NCBI GenBank assembly: GCA_964512655.1
Contig: CAZEJT010000001.1
Location: 806,001-870,000 of the forward strand
Source: VBOC01 sp964512655
Lineage (GTDB): Bacteria > Bacteroidota > Ignavibacteria > UBA10030 > SZUA-254
Direction: 5' to 3'
Length of the DNA: 64,000 bases
Position 1 is the stretch's first letter. Every line of letters begins with the position of its first letter. This document shows, piece after piece, positions 36,424 through 44,842 of this stretch. Made by a program: the position numbers and the translations under genes. The notes below the pieces were generated by a model. It did no database searches, had not been told where the DNA came from, and saw only the letters and a program-made list of their open reading frames with translations.

Positions 36424-38001
36424 TCAAAAACTCATCATCTTGACCTCGGAGATTCCCTCCAGCAGTGAGATCGAATTCAATTCGTTTTCCCCCGCCGGAG
36501 TGTCGATCGCGATCACTGTGAGGGCCCTGGTGCCCGCGGAAAAACGCCCCAGAGAGAGCCCGGCTATGTTGATGTGCGCCTTGGCGAGGATCGAACTCAC
36601 GGCCGCGAGCATGCCGGGCCGGTCGATATTATAGTAGAGGAGGAGATGCCCTTCCGGCTTGATCTCAAAGTGGAACCCGTCGATCCCAACTATCCTTATA
36701 TCCTGGTCGCCGAAGACAGTTCCCGAAAACCCCCGCTCCTCCTTTTCGGTCTGGTAGTTCACCGACACGACCCGTCCGTGCATGGAATGTCCGGATTCCT
36801 GAAGGAGCCTCACCGCTATCCCCCTTTCCCTCGCGATAAGGGGGGCGTTGAGGTAGTTGACGGGTTCATCGAGCACTCCGTCGAATGCACCCCGGAGAAC
36901 GGCGGCGCTCAGCGCCGGAAGGGCCTCACGGAGGGCATCTCCGCTTACGGAGACCGTCACGGTCTTCAGCTTCCCCTCCTTGAGCTGCGAAACAAGGCGC
37001 CCGAGCTTTTCAGCAATCATCAGGAAAGGGTGAAGCTCCGCCCGAAGGGCCATCGCAATGATGTCGGCGTTGACCGAACCTGCCGTTCCCCTTCCGAGGA
37101 GGGCATCGGCCACCTGGCGTGCGATCTGGATCGCCACTTTCTCCTGGGCCTCTTCGGTGGATGCACCGAGATGGGGCGTGACCACCACATGGGGATGTGC
37201 CAGGAGTCCCGACGGGCCGGGGGGTTCGTGTTCGAACACATCGAGGGCTGCCCCGGCTACCCTTCCCTGTTGGAGTCCCTCAAGGAGCGCGGCTTCATCG
37301 ACGATCCCCCCGCGGGCGCAGTTGATGATGCGTACGCCCTCCTTGCATTTCGAGAGAGCTTCCCGGCCGATGATCCCTTTCGTTTCGGAAACGAGGGGCG
37401 TATGCAGGGAAATCACATCGGAGAGGCGCAACAGATCGGCAAGATCGACAAGCCGTGCATTCACCTTGGCCGCTGTTTCTGCCGACTGGACGGGGTCGTA
37501 GGCGACAATCGTCATCCCGAAGGATGCGGCCCGCCGGGCAACCTCAGCTCCTACCCTTCCGAGGCCGACGATGCCGAGCGTTTTCCCGTAGAGCTCCGTG
37601 CCGACGAAGGCCGCACGCTCCCACTTTCCGGCCCTGACACTCCGGTCCGCCTGCGGAATGTTTCTCGCCAGAGCGAGCATCATGGAAAGCGTGTGCTCGG
37701 CGGTCGATATCGTATTCCCCCCCGGCGTGTTCATCACGATAATACCGCGGCGTGTAGCCGCCGCGACGTCGATGTTGTCGACCCCCGCGCCCGCGCGGCC
37801 TACCACCTTAAGATTCCTTCCCGCATCGAGGAGCCCCGCGTTCACCTGAGTCTGGCTCCGGACGATGAGCGCGTCGGCCCCGCCGACCAGGTTCAGGATC
37901 TCCCCGGGAGAGATTCCGGGATGATACAAAACGGTGAAGCCCTCGGACTTGAGGATCTCAATGCACTGCGCGTCGACCGGGTCGCTGATGAGGACGGTCA
38001 C
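36424..38001 (-). CDS. serA: D-3-phosphoglycerate dehydrogenase (long, ACT-containing form)
   Basis: The first committed step of serine synthesis, NAD-dependent. At 525 residues it is the long type: N-terminal catalytic and NAD domains (VVGRAGAGVDNIDV, GLGRVGAEVARRA, catalytic His in TPHLGASTEEAQ), an intervening domain from about 320, and a C-terminal ACT domain (GHLLLYYNIDRPGMLAAVSSIL). The ACT domain usually mediates serine feedback. The start is GTG at 38001, six bases after the aminotransferase stop, so the two are one unit. Confidence 0.96.
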   Translation of the reverse strand: MTVLISDPVDAQCIEILKSEGFTVLYHPGISPGEILNLVGGADALIVRSQTQVNAGLLDAGRNLKVVGRAGAGVDNIDVAAATRRGIIVMNTPGGNTISTAEHTLSMMLALARNIPQADRSVRAGKWERAAFVGTELYGKTLGIVGLGRVGAEVARRAASFGMTIVAYDPVQSAETAAKVNARLVDLADLLRLSDVISLHTPLVSETKGIIGREALSKCKEGVRIINCARGGIVDEAALLEGLQQGRVAGAALDVFEHEPPGPSGLLAHPHVVVTPHLGASTEEAQEKVAIQIARQVADALLGRGTAGSVNADIIAMALRAELHPFLMIAEKLGRLVSQLKEGKLKTVTVSVSGDALREALPALSAAVLRGAFDGVLDEPVNYLNAPLIARERGIAVRLLQESGHSMHGRVVSVNYQTEKEERGFSGTVFGDQDIRIVGIDGFHFEIKPEGHLLLYYNIDRPGMLAAVSSILAKAHINIAGLSLGRFSAGTRALTVIAIDTPAGENELNSISLLEGISEVKMMSF

Positions 38002-38007
38002 GGCCCC

Positions 38008-39150
38008 TCACACGGCGGAGCTAAAGTACTGCTGCACGGCCCTCACTCCGCTCCCCGGCGCAAATTTCCAGCCGCAGTCGGCGAGCGCGCGCTCGAGACC
38101 GGCGGTGACGGCCACGATGTCGAGTTCGTCATAGTAACCGAGATGGGAGATGCGGAAGATCTTGCCGCTGTATCGGTCCTGTCCTCCCGCGACTGTGATT
38201 CCGTACCGGCCCTTGAGGATCGTATTCATCTCCTTCCATTCTATCCCTTCCGGCACCCGGACTGCCGTGACCGCAAACGAAGGTTTGGCGGAGAAGAGAT
38301 CCAGCCCGAGCGCCGTCACCCCGGCCCTGACCGCATGCGCCAGCCGCTCGTGCCTCTTCCAGACGTTTTCGATACCCTCATCGCGTATCATCCGGAGGGC
38401 CGCATCCACCCCGATAATCAGCGATGCGGCAGGGGTCCACGGCGTATCGGATTTCTCGTACGCCTTGAGCGCTTTGAGAAGATCAAAATAGTATTTCGGC
38501 GCGGTCGACTTCCGTGCGGCCGCAACGGCCCGCTCGCTCAGCGCCACGAAGGCGAGCCCGGGCGGAATCATCAGCCCTTTCTGCGAACCGGTCACGCAGG
38601 CATCGATGCCCCACGCGTCGAAGCGGAATTCATGGGCGCCCACCGCGGTGATTCCGTCGACGCAGACGAGTGCCTCGGAATTCTCCCGGATGGCGCGCGC
38701 GATCGCCTGCACATCGGAGGCGCTGCCGGTTGAAGTCTCGCTGTGGGTCAGGTAGACGCCCTTCACCCCGGGGTGCTTCTTGAGCAGTTCGAGGATCTGA
38801 TCGGCAGTCGGCGCCTCCCCCCATTCGACTTTCAATTCAACGACATTGAGGCCGAAGACCCGGGGCATCTGGACCCATCGCTCTCCGAATTTTCCGCCGT
38901 TGACCGCGAGAATCGTATCGCCCGGAGAGTAGAGCCCCACGAAGGTCGCTTCCATCCCGCCCGTCCCCGAACAGGTGAGTGTCAGGACCGGACGCGTGGT
39001 CTGAAAGACATACTTGAGATTCTCGTTCACCCGCGCGAGGATTTCCCCGAACTCCCTGCTCCGGTGGTGAATGATAGGCTCTGCCATCCTCATCATCACC
39101 GTTTCGGGGACGGGGGTCGGGCCGGGTGTGAAGAGGCGTCGCTTAAACAT
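38008..39150 (-). CDS. Class V aminotransferase (AGXT/serine-pyruvate type), candidate phosphoserine aminotransferase
   Basis: A 380-residue PLP enzyme. The N-terminus FTPGPTPVPETVMMRMAEP and HHRSREFGEIL are typical of the alanine-glyoxylate/serine-pyruvate group. The PLP lysine lies in GSQKGLMIPPG near residue 195. It sits directly before serA with six bases between. Because no canonical serC is present, it may supply the phosphoserine aminotransferase step, as AGXT-type enzymes do in some lineages; serine-glyoxylate transamination is the alternative. Confidence 0.88.
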   Translation of the reverse strand: MFKRRLFTPGPTPVPETVMMRMAEPIIHHRSREFGEILARVNENLKYVFQTTRPVLTLTCSGTGGMEATFVGLYSPGDTILAVNGGKFGERWVQMPRVFGLNVVELKVEWGEAPTADQILELLKKHPGVKGVYLTHSETSTGSASDVQAIARAIRENSEALVCVDGITAVGAHEFRFDAWGIDACVTGSQKGLMIPPGLAFVALSERAVAAARKSTAPKYYFDLLKALKAYEKSDTPWTPAASLIIGVDAALRMIRDEGIENVWKRHERLAHAVRAGVTALGLDLFSAKPSFAVTAVRVPEGIEWKEMNTILKGRYGITVAGGQDRYSGKIFRISHLGYYDELDIVAVTAGLERALADCGWKFAPGSGVRAVQQYFSSAV

Positions 39151-39180
39151 GCGGGGGCAGTGCTCCTGAAGGCGTGCTAT

Positions 39181-40875
39181 TCACTGGGCAACCGATGTGT
39201 CCGGTTTCTGATAGACGATCTTCCCTCCGACTATCGTCATCTCTACTTCAGCGGAGAGAATCTCCTGTGGCGAGACCTTCATGACATCCTTGGAAAGGAT
39301 CGTCAGATCTGCGAGTTTTCCCGGTTCGATCGACCCTTTTGAGCTCTCCTCGAATGCCCCATAGGCCGCCCACCCCGTGAAACAGCGGGCTGCTTCCTCT
39401 CGTGTCATCCTCTGCTCGCGGTGCCACCCTTCCTGCGGATAGCCTTCGCGGTCACTGCGGGTGAAGGCGGCATAGAACCCCCAGAGAGGGTTGATGCCGT
39501 CGTTGGGAAAGTCCGATCCCCCGGGGATGACCGTCCCGGTCTCGAGGAGTGAGCGCCAGGCGTACGCTCCGCGGATTCTTTCGGGACCCAACCTCGCCTC
39601 GGCCCAGTACATGTCGGAGGTTGCGTGAATCGGTTGCATGCTCGGAAGAACTCCGAGTTTCCTGAAACGGGGGATATCTTCGGGGAGGAGCACCTGGGCA
39701 TGCTCGATCCGGGGGCGGTAATCGCCGGCGGGGAATTCGGAGAGAACTTTTTCAAACGCATTCAGGACGATGTGATTCGCCCTGTCCCCGATCGCATGGA
39801 CGCACGGTTGAAAGCCGCGCGACAGCGCCTCGCGCAGTGACGACTCCAATTCTGTCGAACTCATGATTGTGAGGCCCCTGTTCCCGAGATCGTCCGCATA
39901 CCCATCCACGAGAGCCGCCCCGCGAGATCCGAGAGCGCCGTCCATGTAGAGTTTCATCGACCTCACGGTGAGCATGCCTCCGGATTCGCCGATCAGAGGA
40001 CTCTTGTATTTCCACGCATCCCAGGCGCCTCCCGGTGCCCCGATCGCCGCATAAATCCTCACCGGAAGCCTGTGCTCGGCCGCGAGCCGCCGATAGATCC
40101 CGATCTGCATCGAGTCGATGCCCATATTGTGCACCTCGGTGAGCCCGTTGCGCGCGCATTCCGCCGCGGCTTTGAGGAGCTGGCGCTCGACGTCCTCCGG
40201 CGTAGAAGGAGGCACATGGTCTTCTATGAGGTCCCGGGCCTTGTCGGAGAAGATGCCGCTTGGCTCACCGCCGGGAAGCCGGTAGATTTTTCCCCCCGGA
40301 GGGTCGGCGGTCGCGCCCGCTACATGAGCGAGCGCCATGGCCCGGCTGTTTACCCAGATCATGTGGCCGTCCGACCGGATCAGGACAACGGGATTCGCAG
40401 GCGAAACGGCGTCGAGAACGGAGGCAGCGGGAAACTCTTTTCTCTCCCACAGGTTCTGGTCCCATCCCCTCCCGATAATCCAGGCTCCGGGAGCGGTCTC
40501 ACGAACGCGGGCCTCTACGAGCGACGCGACCTCGCCCGGAGATCGGGCGCCGAAAAGGATCACCGACTCAAGGAGGCGCCCCAACCCGTCCATGTGCGCA
40601 TGCGCGTCGATGAAACCGGGCATGACCGTCTTCCCGCGAAGGTCGATAACCGTATCGGGAGCGAATTTCTGGCGGAGCTCCTCGGGGCTTCCGACTCCGG
40701 CAATCGTCGCCCCCCTGACGGCAAGGGCGCCGGCCACGGTGTTGTGTTCATCGAGCGTGTAAACGGTTCCGTTTACGAACAGCATGCGGGCCTCACGGCG
40801 GGTGGTGCCGGAGACGCAAAGAAACGCCGCCGCGGAGATGACGACGAGCACTGCGGCGGTAACTCTCGGGTTCAT
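39181..40875 (-). CDS. Amidohydrolase of the YtcJ/Amidohydro_3 type, exported
   Basis: A metal-dependent hydrolase of about 564 residues. A signal-like N-terminus (to about residue 25) precedes the composite domain. The metal motif is GFIDAHAHMDG. Further ligand segments are KLYMDGALGSRG, CVHAIGDRAN, RIEHAQVL and GSDFPND. The YtcJ group acts on N-acyl or amide substrates, but the substrate cannot be read here. ATG 40875 lies downstream of its promoter. It may be cotranscribed with the aminotransferase and serA (30-base gap). Confidence 0.88.
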   Translation of the reverse strand: MNPRVTAAVLVVISAAAFLCVSGTTRREARMLFVNGTVYTLDEHNTVAGALAVRGATIAGVGSPEELRQKFAPDTVIDLRGKTVMPGFIDAHAHMDGLGRLLESVILFGARSPGEVASLVEARVRETAPGAWIIGRGWDQNLWERKEFPAASVLDAVSPANPVVLIRSDGHMIWVNSRAMALAHVAGATADPPGGKIYRLPGGEPSGIFSDKARDLIEDHVPPSTPEDVERQLLKAAAECARNGLTEVHNMGIDSMQIGIYRRLAAEHRLPVRIYAAIGAPGGAWDAWKYKSPLIGESGGMLTVRSMKLYMDGALGSRGAALVDGYADDLGNRGLTIMSSTELESSLREALSRGFQPCVHAIGDRANHIVLNAFEKVLSEFPAGDYRPRIEHAQVLLPEDIPRFRKLGVLPSMQPIHATSDMYWAEARLGPERIRGAYAWRSLLETGTVIPGGSDFPNDGINPLWGFYAAFTRSDREGYPQEGWHREQRMTREEAARCFTGWAAYGAFEESSKGSIEPGKLADLTILSKDVMKVSPQEILSAEVEMTIVGGKIVYQKPDTSVAQ

Positions 40876-40927
40876 GAGGTGCCTGATGTTCGATCGTTCG
40901 GGATGAGGGCATTCGTGATGCGGGGAG

Positions 40928-40956
40928 AATATAGAGATTTTCGGAACGAGATTCAA
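40928..40956 (-). promoter_or_regulatory. Promoter of amidohydrolase-aminotransferase-serA
   Basis: TTGAAT (40951-40956) and TATATT (40928-40933) are 17 bases apart on the minus strand. Confidence 0.65.
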
Positions 40957-40968
40957 CGATTCCGCGCG

Positions 40969-40997
40969 TTGCAAGTGTGCTCAAATTTGTCTACGTT
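40969..40997 (+). promoter_or_regulatory. Probable promoter of mazG
   Basis: TTGCAA (40969-40974) and TACGTT (40992-40997) are 17 bases apart on the plus strand, 28 bases before the start codon. The -10 is weak but keeps the key A and final T. It is divergent from the amidohydrolase promoter. Confidence 0.4.
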
Positions 40998-41025
40998 TTT
41001 TCAACACCACTCAGAGGCATCAGCA

Positions 41026-41787
41026 ATGACAGGCGAATCATTCATCCGGTTTCTCGAGATTACGAAACGGCTCAGGCGGGAGTGTCCCTGGGACCGCGAA
41101 CAGACTCACGAATCGATCCGCGCGAGCCTGATCGAAGAGGCCTACGAAGTCGTCGAGGCGATCGACACAGGCAACCTCGACGAACTGAAAAAAGAGCTGG
41201 GAGATCTCCTTCTTCATGTGGTCTTCCATTCCAATATTGCCGAGGAGAAGGGCGAATTCACCCTTGACGAGGTGATTGCATCCATCACGGAGAAGCTGAT
41301 CTTCAGGCATCCCCATATCTTCGGGACGGCGCGGGCGGAGACGGCCGACGAGGTGAAGCGCAATTGGGAAAAACTGAAACTCGAAGAAGGAAGGGAATCG
41401 CTCCTCGAAGGAGTCCCCAGGGAACTGCCCGCCCTCCTGCGCGCCCACCGGCTGCAGGACAAGGCTTCGAAGGCGGGGTTTGACTGGAAAAAGCGCGAGG
41501 ATGTCTGGAAGAAGGTTGAAGAAGAGGTGAACGAGCTCCACCGGGCGATCGATACCGCCGGTCAGGAAGAAGTCGAGATGGAGTTCGGAGACCTGATTTT
41601 TGCTCTCGTGAACTACGCCCGCTTCCTGAAAGTCAACCCCGAGAACGCCCTCCGGCGCACGGTCGAGAAGTTCATCTCCAGGTTTCAGTACATCGAACGA
41701 CGCCTGAAGGAATCGGGAAGGGAAATCGGCTCTGCTACGCTGGGGGAGATGGACGAGCTCTGGGAGGAGGCGAAAGGAGTTTCCTGA
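41026..41787 (+). CDS. mazG: Nucleoside triphosphate pyrophosphohydrolase MazG
   Basis: Hydrolyses (d)NTPs to NMP and pyrophosphate, for house-cleaning and ppGpp control. The 253-residue protein has two MazG repeats. The first has CPWDREQTHESIRASLIEEA with the EExxE metal site in IEEAYEVVEAID, and ELGDLLLHVVFHS. The second has VEEEVNELHRAID and EFGDLIFALVN. ATG 41026 is supported by AGAGGC and by the length of homologues. The frame is open nearly 1 kb upstream, but that stretch is antisense to the amidohydrolase gene. Confidence 0.96.
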   Translation: MTGESFIRFLEITKRLRRECPWDREQTHESIRASLIEEAYEVVEAIDTGNLDELKKELGDLLLHVVFHSNIAEEKGEFTLDEVIASITEKLIFRHPHIFGTARAETADEVKRNWEKLKLEEGRESLLEGVPRELPALLRAHRLQDKASKAGFDWKKREDVWKKVEEEVNELHRAIDTAGQEEVEMEFGDLIFALVNYARFLKVNPENALRRTVEKFISRFQYIERRLKESGREIGSATLGEMDELWEEAKGVS

Positions 41788-41802
41788 GCCCGGCCGGCGG
41801 CC

Positions 41803-42825
41803 TCAACGCCGCTGGCGGTGGAGGCGGGGCGTCTCGTTTCCCTCCGACTGTTCGGCCGCGTGATAGTGGTCGTACGCGTCGATGATCTCTTTGACGAGTT
41901 TGTGCCGGACGACGTCGTTCCGGTCGAAGTAGCAGAACTCGACGCCTTCGATCGAGCGGAGGATTTCCTGGATTTGGACAAGTCCTGAGACCGTGGTCGG
42001 GGGGAGGTCGATCTGGGTGATATCGCCGGTGACGATCGCCTTCGAGTTCGGACCGATCCTCGTGAGGAACATTTTCATCTGCATGCTCGAGGCATTCTGG
42101 GCCTCATCCAGGATGACGAAGGCGTTGTTCAGCGTCCGCCCGCGCATGTAGGCAAGAGGCACAACCTCGATCACCCTTCGCTCCACAAACGTTTTGAGCT
42201 TTTCGGGCGGTATCATGTCATCGAGGGCGTCATAGAGCGGCCGCAAGTACGGATCAACCTTTTCCTTGAGATCGCCGGGGAGGAAACCGAGGCTCTCCCC
42301 CGCTTCGACCGCCGGACGGGCAAGAATCACCTTCATGACTTCCCTGTTCCTCAATCCTGCCACGGCCATCGCCACCGCGAGATAGGTCTTTCCCGTTCCT
42401 GCCGGGCCGATGGCGAAGACAATGTCGTTCTTCTTTATCGCCCTGATGTATTCCTGCTGTCCCGGCGTTTTGGCCTTGATGATTCCGTTCCGGGTAAAAA
42501 GGACGGCCTCGTCGGGCTCGTCCGTCCCCAACCGTGATGCCACGCCGGCGGGCACGGCCGGATCTCCGTTGACGGTGACAAGATCGATGACGGTTTCGAC
42601 GTCATTGGTGGTTATCGTTCCGCTCTTGTTGAGAACGTAAATAAGCTCTTTGAAGATTTTCTCGAGCTGCTCGACCTCCCTGGCATCCCCCCGGATGCTG
42701 ATCTGCTCCCCTCTGACGGTGATGGAGGCGTCGAAGCGGGATTCCATCACCTGCAGATTGGCGTCGTTTAGGCCGAGGAGAAGGAGCATGTCGACCCCCT
42801 GCGCCTTGATCTTTTTTTCAGCCAC
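41803..42825 (-). CDS. PhoH-family ATPase
   Basis: About 340 residues. An N-terminal KH-like region contains LLLLGLNDANLQVMESRF. The PhoH ATPase domain has Walker A GPAGTGKTYLAVAMA, LARPAVEAGESLGFLPGDLKEK, Walker B FVILDEAQNASSMQMKMFLTR and GDITQIDLP. PhoH proteins are linked to RNA metabolism and phosphate stress. The start is taken as GTG 42825 with GAGGAAG upstream; an in-frame TTG at 42855 lies against the upstream hairpin. It is convergent with mazG. Confidence 0.92.
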   Translation of the reverse strand: MAEKKIKAQGVDMLLLLGLNDANLQVMESRFDASITVRGEQISIRGDAREVEQLEKIFKELIYVLNKSGTITTNDVETVIDLVTVNGDPAVPAGVASRLGTDEPDEAVLFTRNGIIKAKTPGQQEYIRAIKKNDIVFAIGPAGTGKTYLAVAMAVAGLRNREVMKVILARPAVEAGESLGFLPGDLKEKVDPYLRPLYDALDDMIPPEKLKTFVERRVIEVVPLAYMRGRTLNNAFVILDEAQNASSMQMKMFLTRIGPNSKAIVTGDITQIDLPPTTVSGLVQIQEILRSIEGVEFCYFDRNDVVRHKLVKEIIDAYDHYHAAEQSEGNETPRLHRQRR

Positions 42826-42855
42826 GGCCGGGCGTTCTTCCTCTCCCAAACACAA

Positions 42856-42898
42856 GAAGCCCCGTTCGTCCGCCAGTTTCCTGGGGCGAAGGGGCTTC
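42856..42898 (-). terminator. Hairpin between the LysM gene and phoH
   Basis: GAAGCCCCTTCG and CGAA-C-GGGGCTTC pair, with one bulged C, and enclose a CCAG-gaaa-CTGG inner hairpin. TTGTGTTT follows on the minus strand. It could terminate the lipoprotein-LysM unit or fold in the phoH leader. Confidence 0.55.
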
Positions 42899-42975
42899 CT
42901 GATATACTCGGGCGGGAGTCAGCAAACGGACGAACTTCCCGTGCTTCCCGGTCGCGTCATCGGCGCGCCATCGTA

Positions 42976-43722
42976 TTACTGCGACGAGGGCGCTGCCGCC
43001 TTCTTTCTGTAATAGCGGTTGGCCGCCGACTTCTCGTCACGCGAGAGCTCTTTCCCTTCCGCGATCTTCAGAACCCACCGGGGCTTGATGATGTCCGGAT
43101 CCTTGATCAGATCGCGATTGCCCTGCCAGATCTTCGGCCACATCCATGCGTTGTCGTAAATGTCCTTCTTCCTGGCGATGTTCCAGAGGCAATCCCGGTC
43201 CCTCGACCAGGTTCCGACGGTGTAGGTCTTTTCCTTCTGCAGGCTCTGCATGAGGGCGGCAACTTTATCCTGAAGGGCGTGCACGCGGTTTCCGTATCTC
43301 GGGATCATGGCGATCTTGCTGCCGGCCATTTCCTTCAGGCGGTCGTTCATGCGGCTGATCTCGTCCTTATACCCGACGAGCTCCGCGTCCGTCATCCTCT
43401 GCAGTTCGGCAACGCGCTTTTCCATGTCGCCGAGTTCCTTGTCAAACGCCTCGACGTCCGCCCTCGCCACTCCGAGCATGGCGTAGAGCGCATCCTCGCA
43501 CGTTTTGACGTCGGCATCGGCCTTGGCGGCCTGGGCCTGGAGGGCAACCTTCTGGCTGTCGAGCCCTGCGCTTTCCTTCTTCAGCTCGGCGACTCTCTGC
43601 GTGGTGGAGGTCATCTGGGCCTGCCACTCGTCCTTCGTCATTTTTTCCTGGGCTGCGGCAGGGAGAACGGCGGTGATCAGCACCGCTGCTGCAAGTATGA
43701 GCATCAGCGTGATCGTCCTCAT
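42976..43722 (-). CDS. Secreted coiled-coil protein with LysM-like C-terminal domain
   Basis: 248 residues: a signal peptide (to about residue 24, ending AAAQ), a coiled coil of about 120 residues rich in K, E, A and Q, and a C-terminal LysM-like domain (YTVGTWSRDRDCLWNIARK, WPKIWQGNRDLIKDPDIIKP, WVLKIAEG). LysM domains bind peptidoglycan, so this is probably a periplasmic wall-binding protein. The ATG overlaps the stop of the small lipoprotein gene by four bases, implying coupled expression. Confidence 0.83.
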   Translation of the reverse strand: MRTITLMLILAAAVLITAVLPAAAQEKMTKDEWQAQMTSTTQRVAELKKESAGLDSQKVALQAQAAKADADVKTCEDALYAMLGVARADVEAFDKELGDMEKRVAELQRMTDAELVGYKDEISRMNDRLKEMAGSKIAMIPRYGNRVHALQDKVAALMQSLQKEKTYTVGTWSRDRDCLWNIARKKDIYDNAWMWPKIWQGNRDLIKDPDIIKPRWVLKIAEGKELSRDEKSAANRYYRKKAAAPSSQ

Positions 43723-43982
43723 TTGCCACCCATCGCTTTCTTGACAGCCTCTTGATCAGACTGGCACTGTTGCAGCGCGGCATTTCTGTCGGCGAGCTGC
43801 TTCTGCAGGGCCGCCACATCGGCTCTCTTGGACTTCACCTCTGCATCGAGCCGTTCGGCCTCCTTTTTGAGCATATCCAGCGACCTGAGTTCCTCCTCGG
43901 AAGGAGAGCTGGTACACCCCGAAAGCGCCAAACCCCCGCAAACGATAGCGGCAACCAGCAGAGGTCTTATCAGTTTCAACAT
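43719..43982 (-). CDS. Small coiled-coil lipoprotein
   Basis: 87 residues with a canonical lipobox LSGC (Cys23), followed by a continuous helix of coiled-coil type. It looks like a Braun-lipoprotein-style structural element, though without the C-terminal lysine signature. ATG 43982 has TGAGGAGA. It is paired with the LysM protein, and the two could link outer membrane and peptidoglycan; this is inference. Its promoter is at 44039-44067. Confidence 0.82.
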   Translation of the reverse strand: MLKLIRPLLVAAIVCGGLALSGCTSSPSEEELRSLDMLKKEAERLDAEVKSKRADVAALQKQLADRNAALQQCQSDQEAVKKAMGGK

Positions 43983-44038
43983 GAATGTCTCCTCAATTGT
44001 TTGGATGCGCAACAGAGTTGACGGACGCGTACCGACCG

Positions 44039-44067
44039 AAAGTACCAAATAAAAGTCAGTTTGTCAA
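44039..44067 (-). promoter_or_regulatory. Consensus sigma70 promoter of the lipoprotein-LysM pair
   Basis: TTGACA (44062-44067) and TACTTT (44039-44044) are 17 bases apart on the minus strand, about 57 bases before the lipoprotein start. Confidence 0.75.
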
Positions 44068-44103
44068 GTCAAATCTCAGGTGATTCCCCCAAGCCCAGGA
44101 ATC

Positions 44104-44823
44104 CTATAAAAGGCCGCGTTCCGCAAAACTTGAGTACGAATGCAGGGCAATAATGATGTGGTCGTGGACGGGAATTCCCATGATCTTCCCTGCCTCGGAG
44201 AGCTGGCGGGTCACCTGGATGTCCTCGGGACTCGGCTCGGGGTTGCCGCTCGGGTGGTTGTGCAGGAGGATGATCCCGGCGGCGGGCTCGAGGATCGCGC
44301 GCCTGAAGACCTCGCGGGGGTGGACAAGCGAACCGTTCAGGATCCCGACCGAGATCGTCTCATCCCCCAGCAGGTGGTTCGCGCTGTCCAGAAGGAGCAC
44401 CTTGAACACCTCCTGCTGGAGGTCCCTCAGGAGAGGACGGTAATGATTCACGATGTCCTCCGGCGCCCTGATTCTCATCCGGCGGGAAACGCCGTGCGAG
44501 GAAATCCGTCGACCGAGCTCAAAGGCGGCAATCAGGGCGACGGACTTGGCATTTCCAAGCCCCTTACACCTCCGGATCTCCCTGAAGGAGCGCGAGCTGA
44601 GGCGTCCGATCGAGCGGAATTCGGTCAGCAATGCCTTGGCAAGGTCGAGCGCCGTTGCCCTTGCGGCTCCGGTCTGAATCAGAAGTGCCAGAAGCTCCGC
44701 GTCTGAGAGCGACTGCGCCCCGAGGAGCATCAGTTTTTCGCGCGGCCGCTCAGCGGCCGGCCATTCGGAAATTTTGGAACGGGGCGGGGAGGGCTCCCCC
44801 GCGTTTTCGAACAATGTCGCCAT
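44104..44823 (-). CDS. radC: RadC-family JAB-domain protein
   Basis: 239 residues. An N-terminal helix-hairpin-helix-like region (LSDAELLALLIQTG, CKGLGNAKSVALIAAFELGRR) precedes a JAB/MPN metallo-domain with the zinc motif ILLHNHPSGNPEPSPED and a preceding glutamate in VHPREVF. The family is named for DNA repair, but a repair role is not well supported. It follows the binding-protein gene by 19 bases and is probably the last gene of the ABC cluster transcript. Confidence 0.94.
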   Translation of the reverse strand: MATLFENAGEPSPPRSKISEWPAAERPREKLMLLGAQSLSDAELLALLIQTGAARATALDLAKALLTEFRSIGRLSSRSFREIRRCKGLGNAKSVALIAAFELGRRISSHGVSRRMRIRAPEDIVNHYRPLLRDLQQEVFKVLLLDSANHLLGDETISVGILNGSLVHPREVFRRAILEPAAGIILLHNHPSGNPEPSPEDIQVTRQLSEAGKIMGIPVHDHIIIALHSYSSFAERGLL

Positions 44824-44842
44824 CGGTGCCTCCTTCCAATGG

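Noticed and set aside
36574..38733. A 719-residue open frame on the plus strand opposite serA and the aminotransferase
   Set aside because: It is antisense to two clearly conserved genes; high GC makes such long shadow frames common, and its translation has no recognisable domain.
40072..41025. Long in-frame extension upstream of mazG
   Set aside because: The extension is antisense to the amidohydrolase; MazG homology begins at 41026, where a ribosome-binding site and promoter fit.
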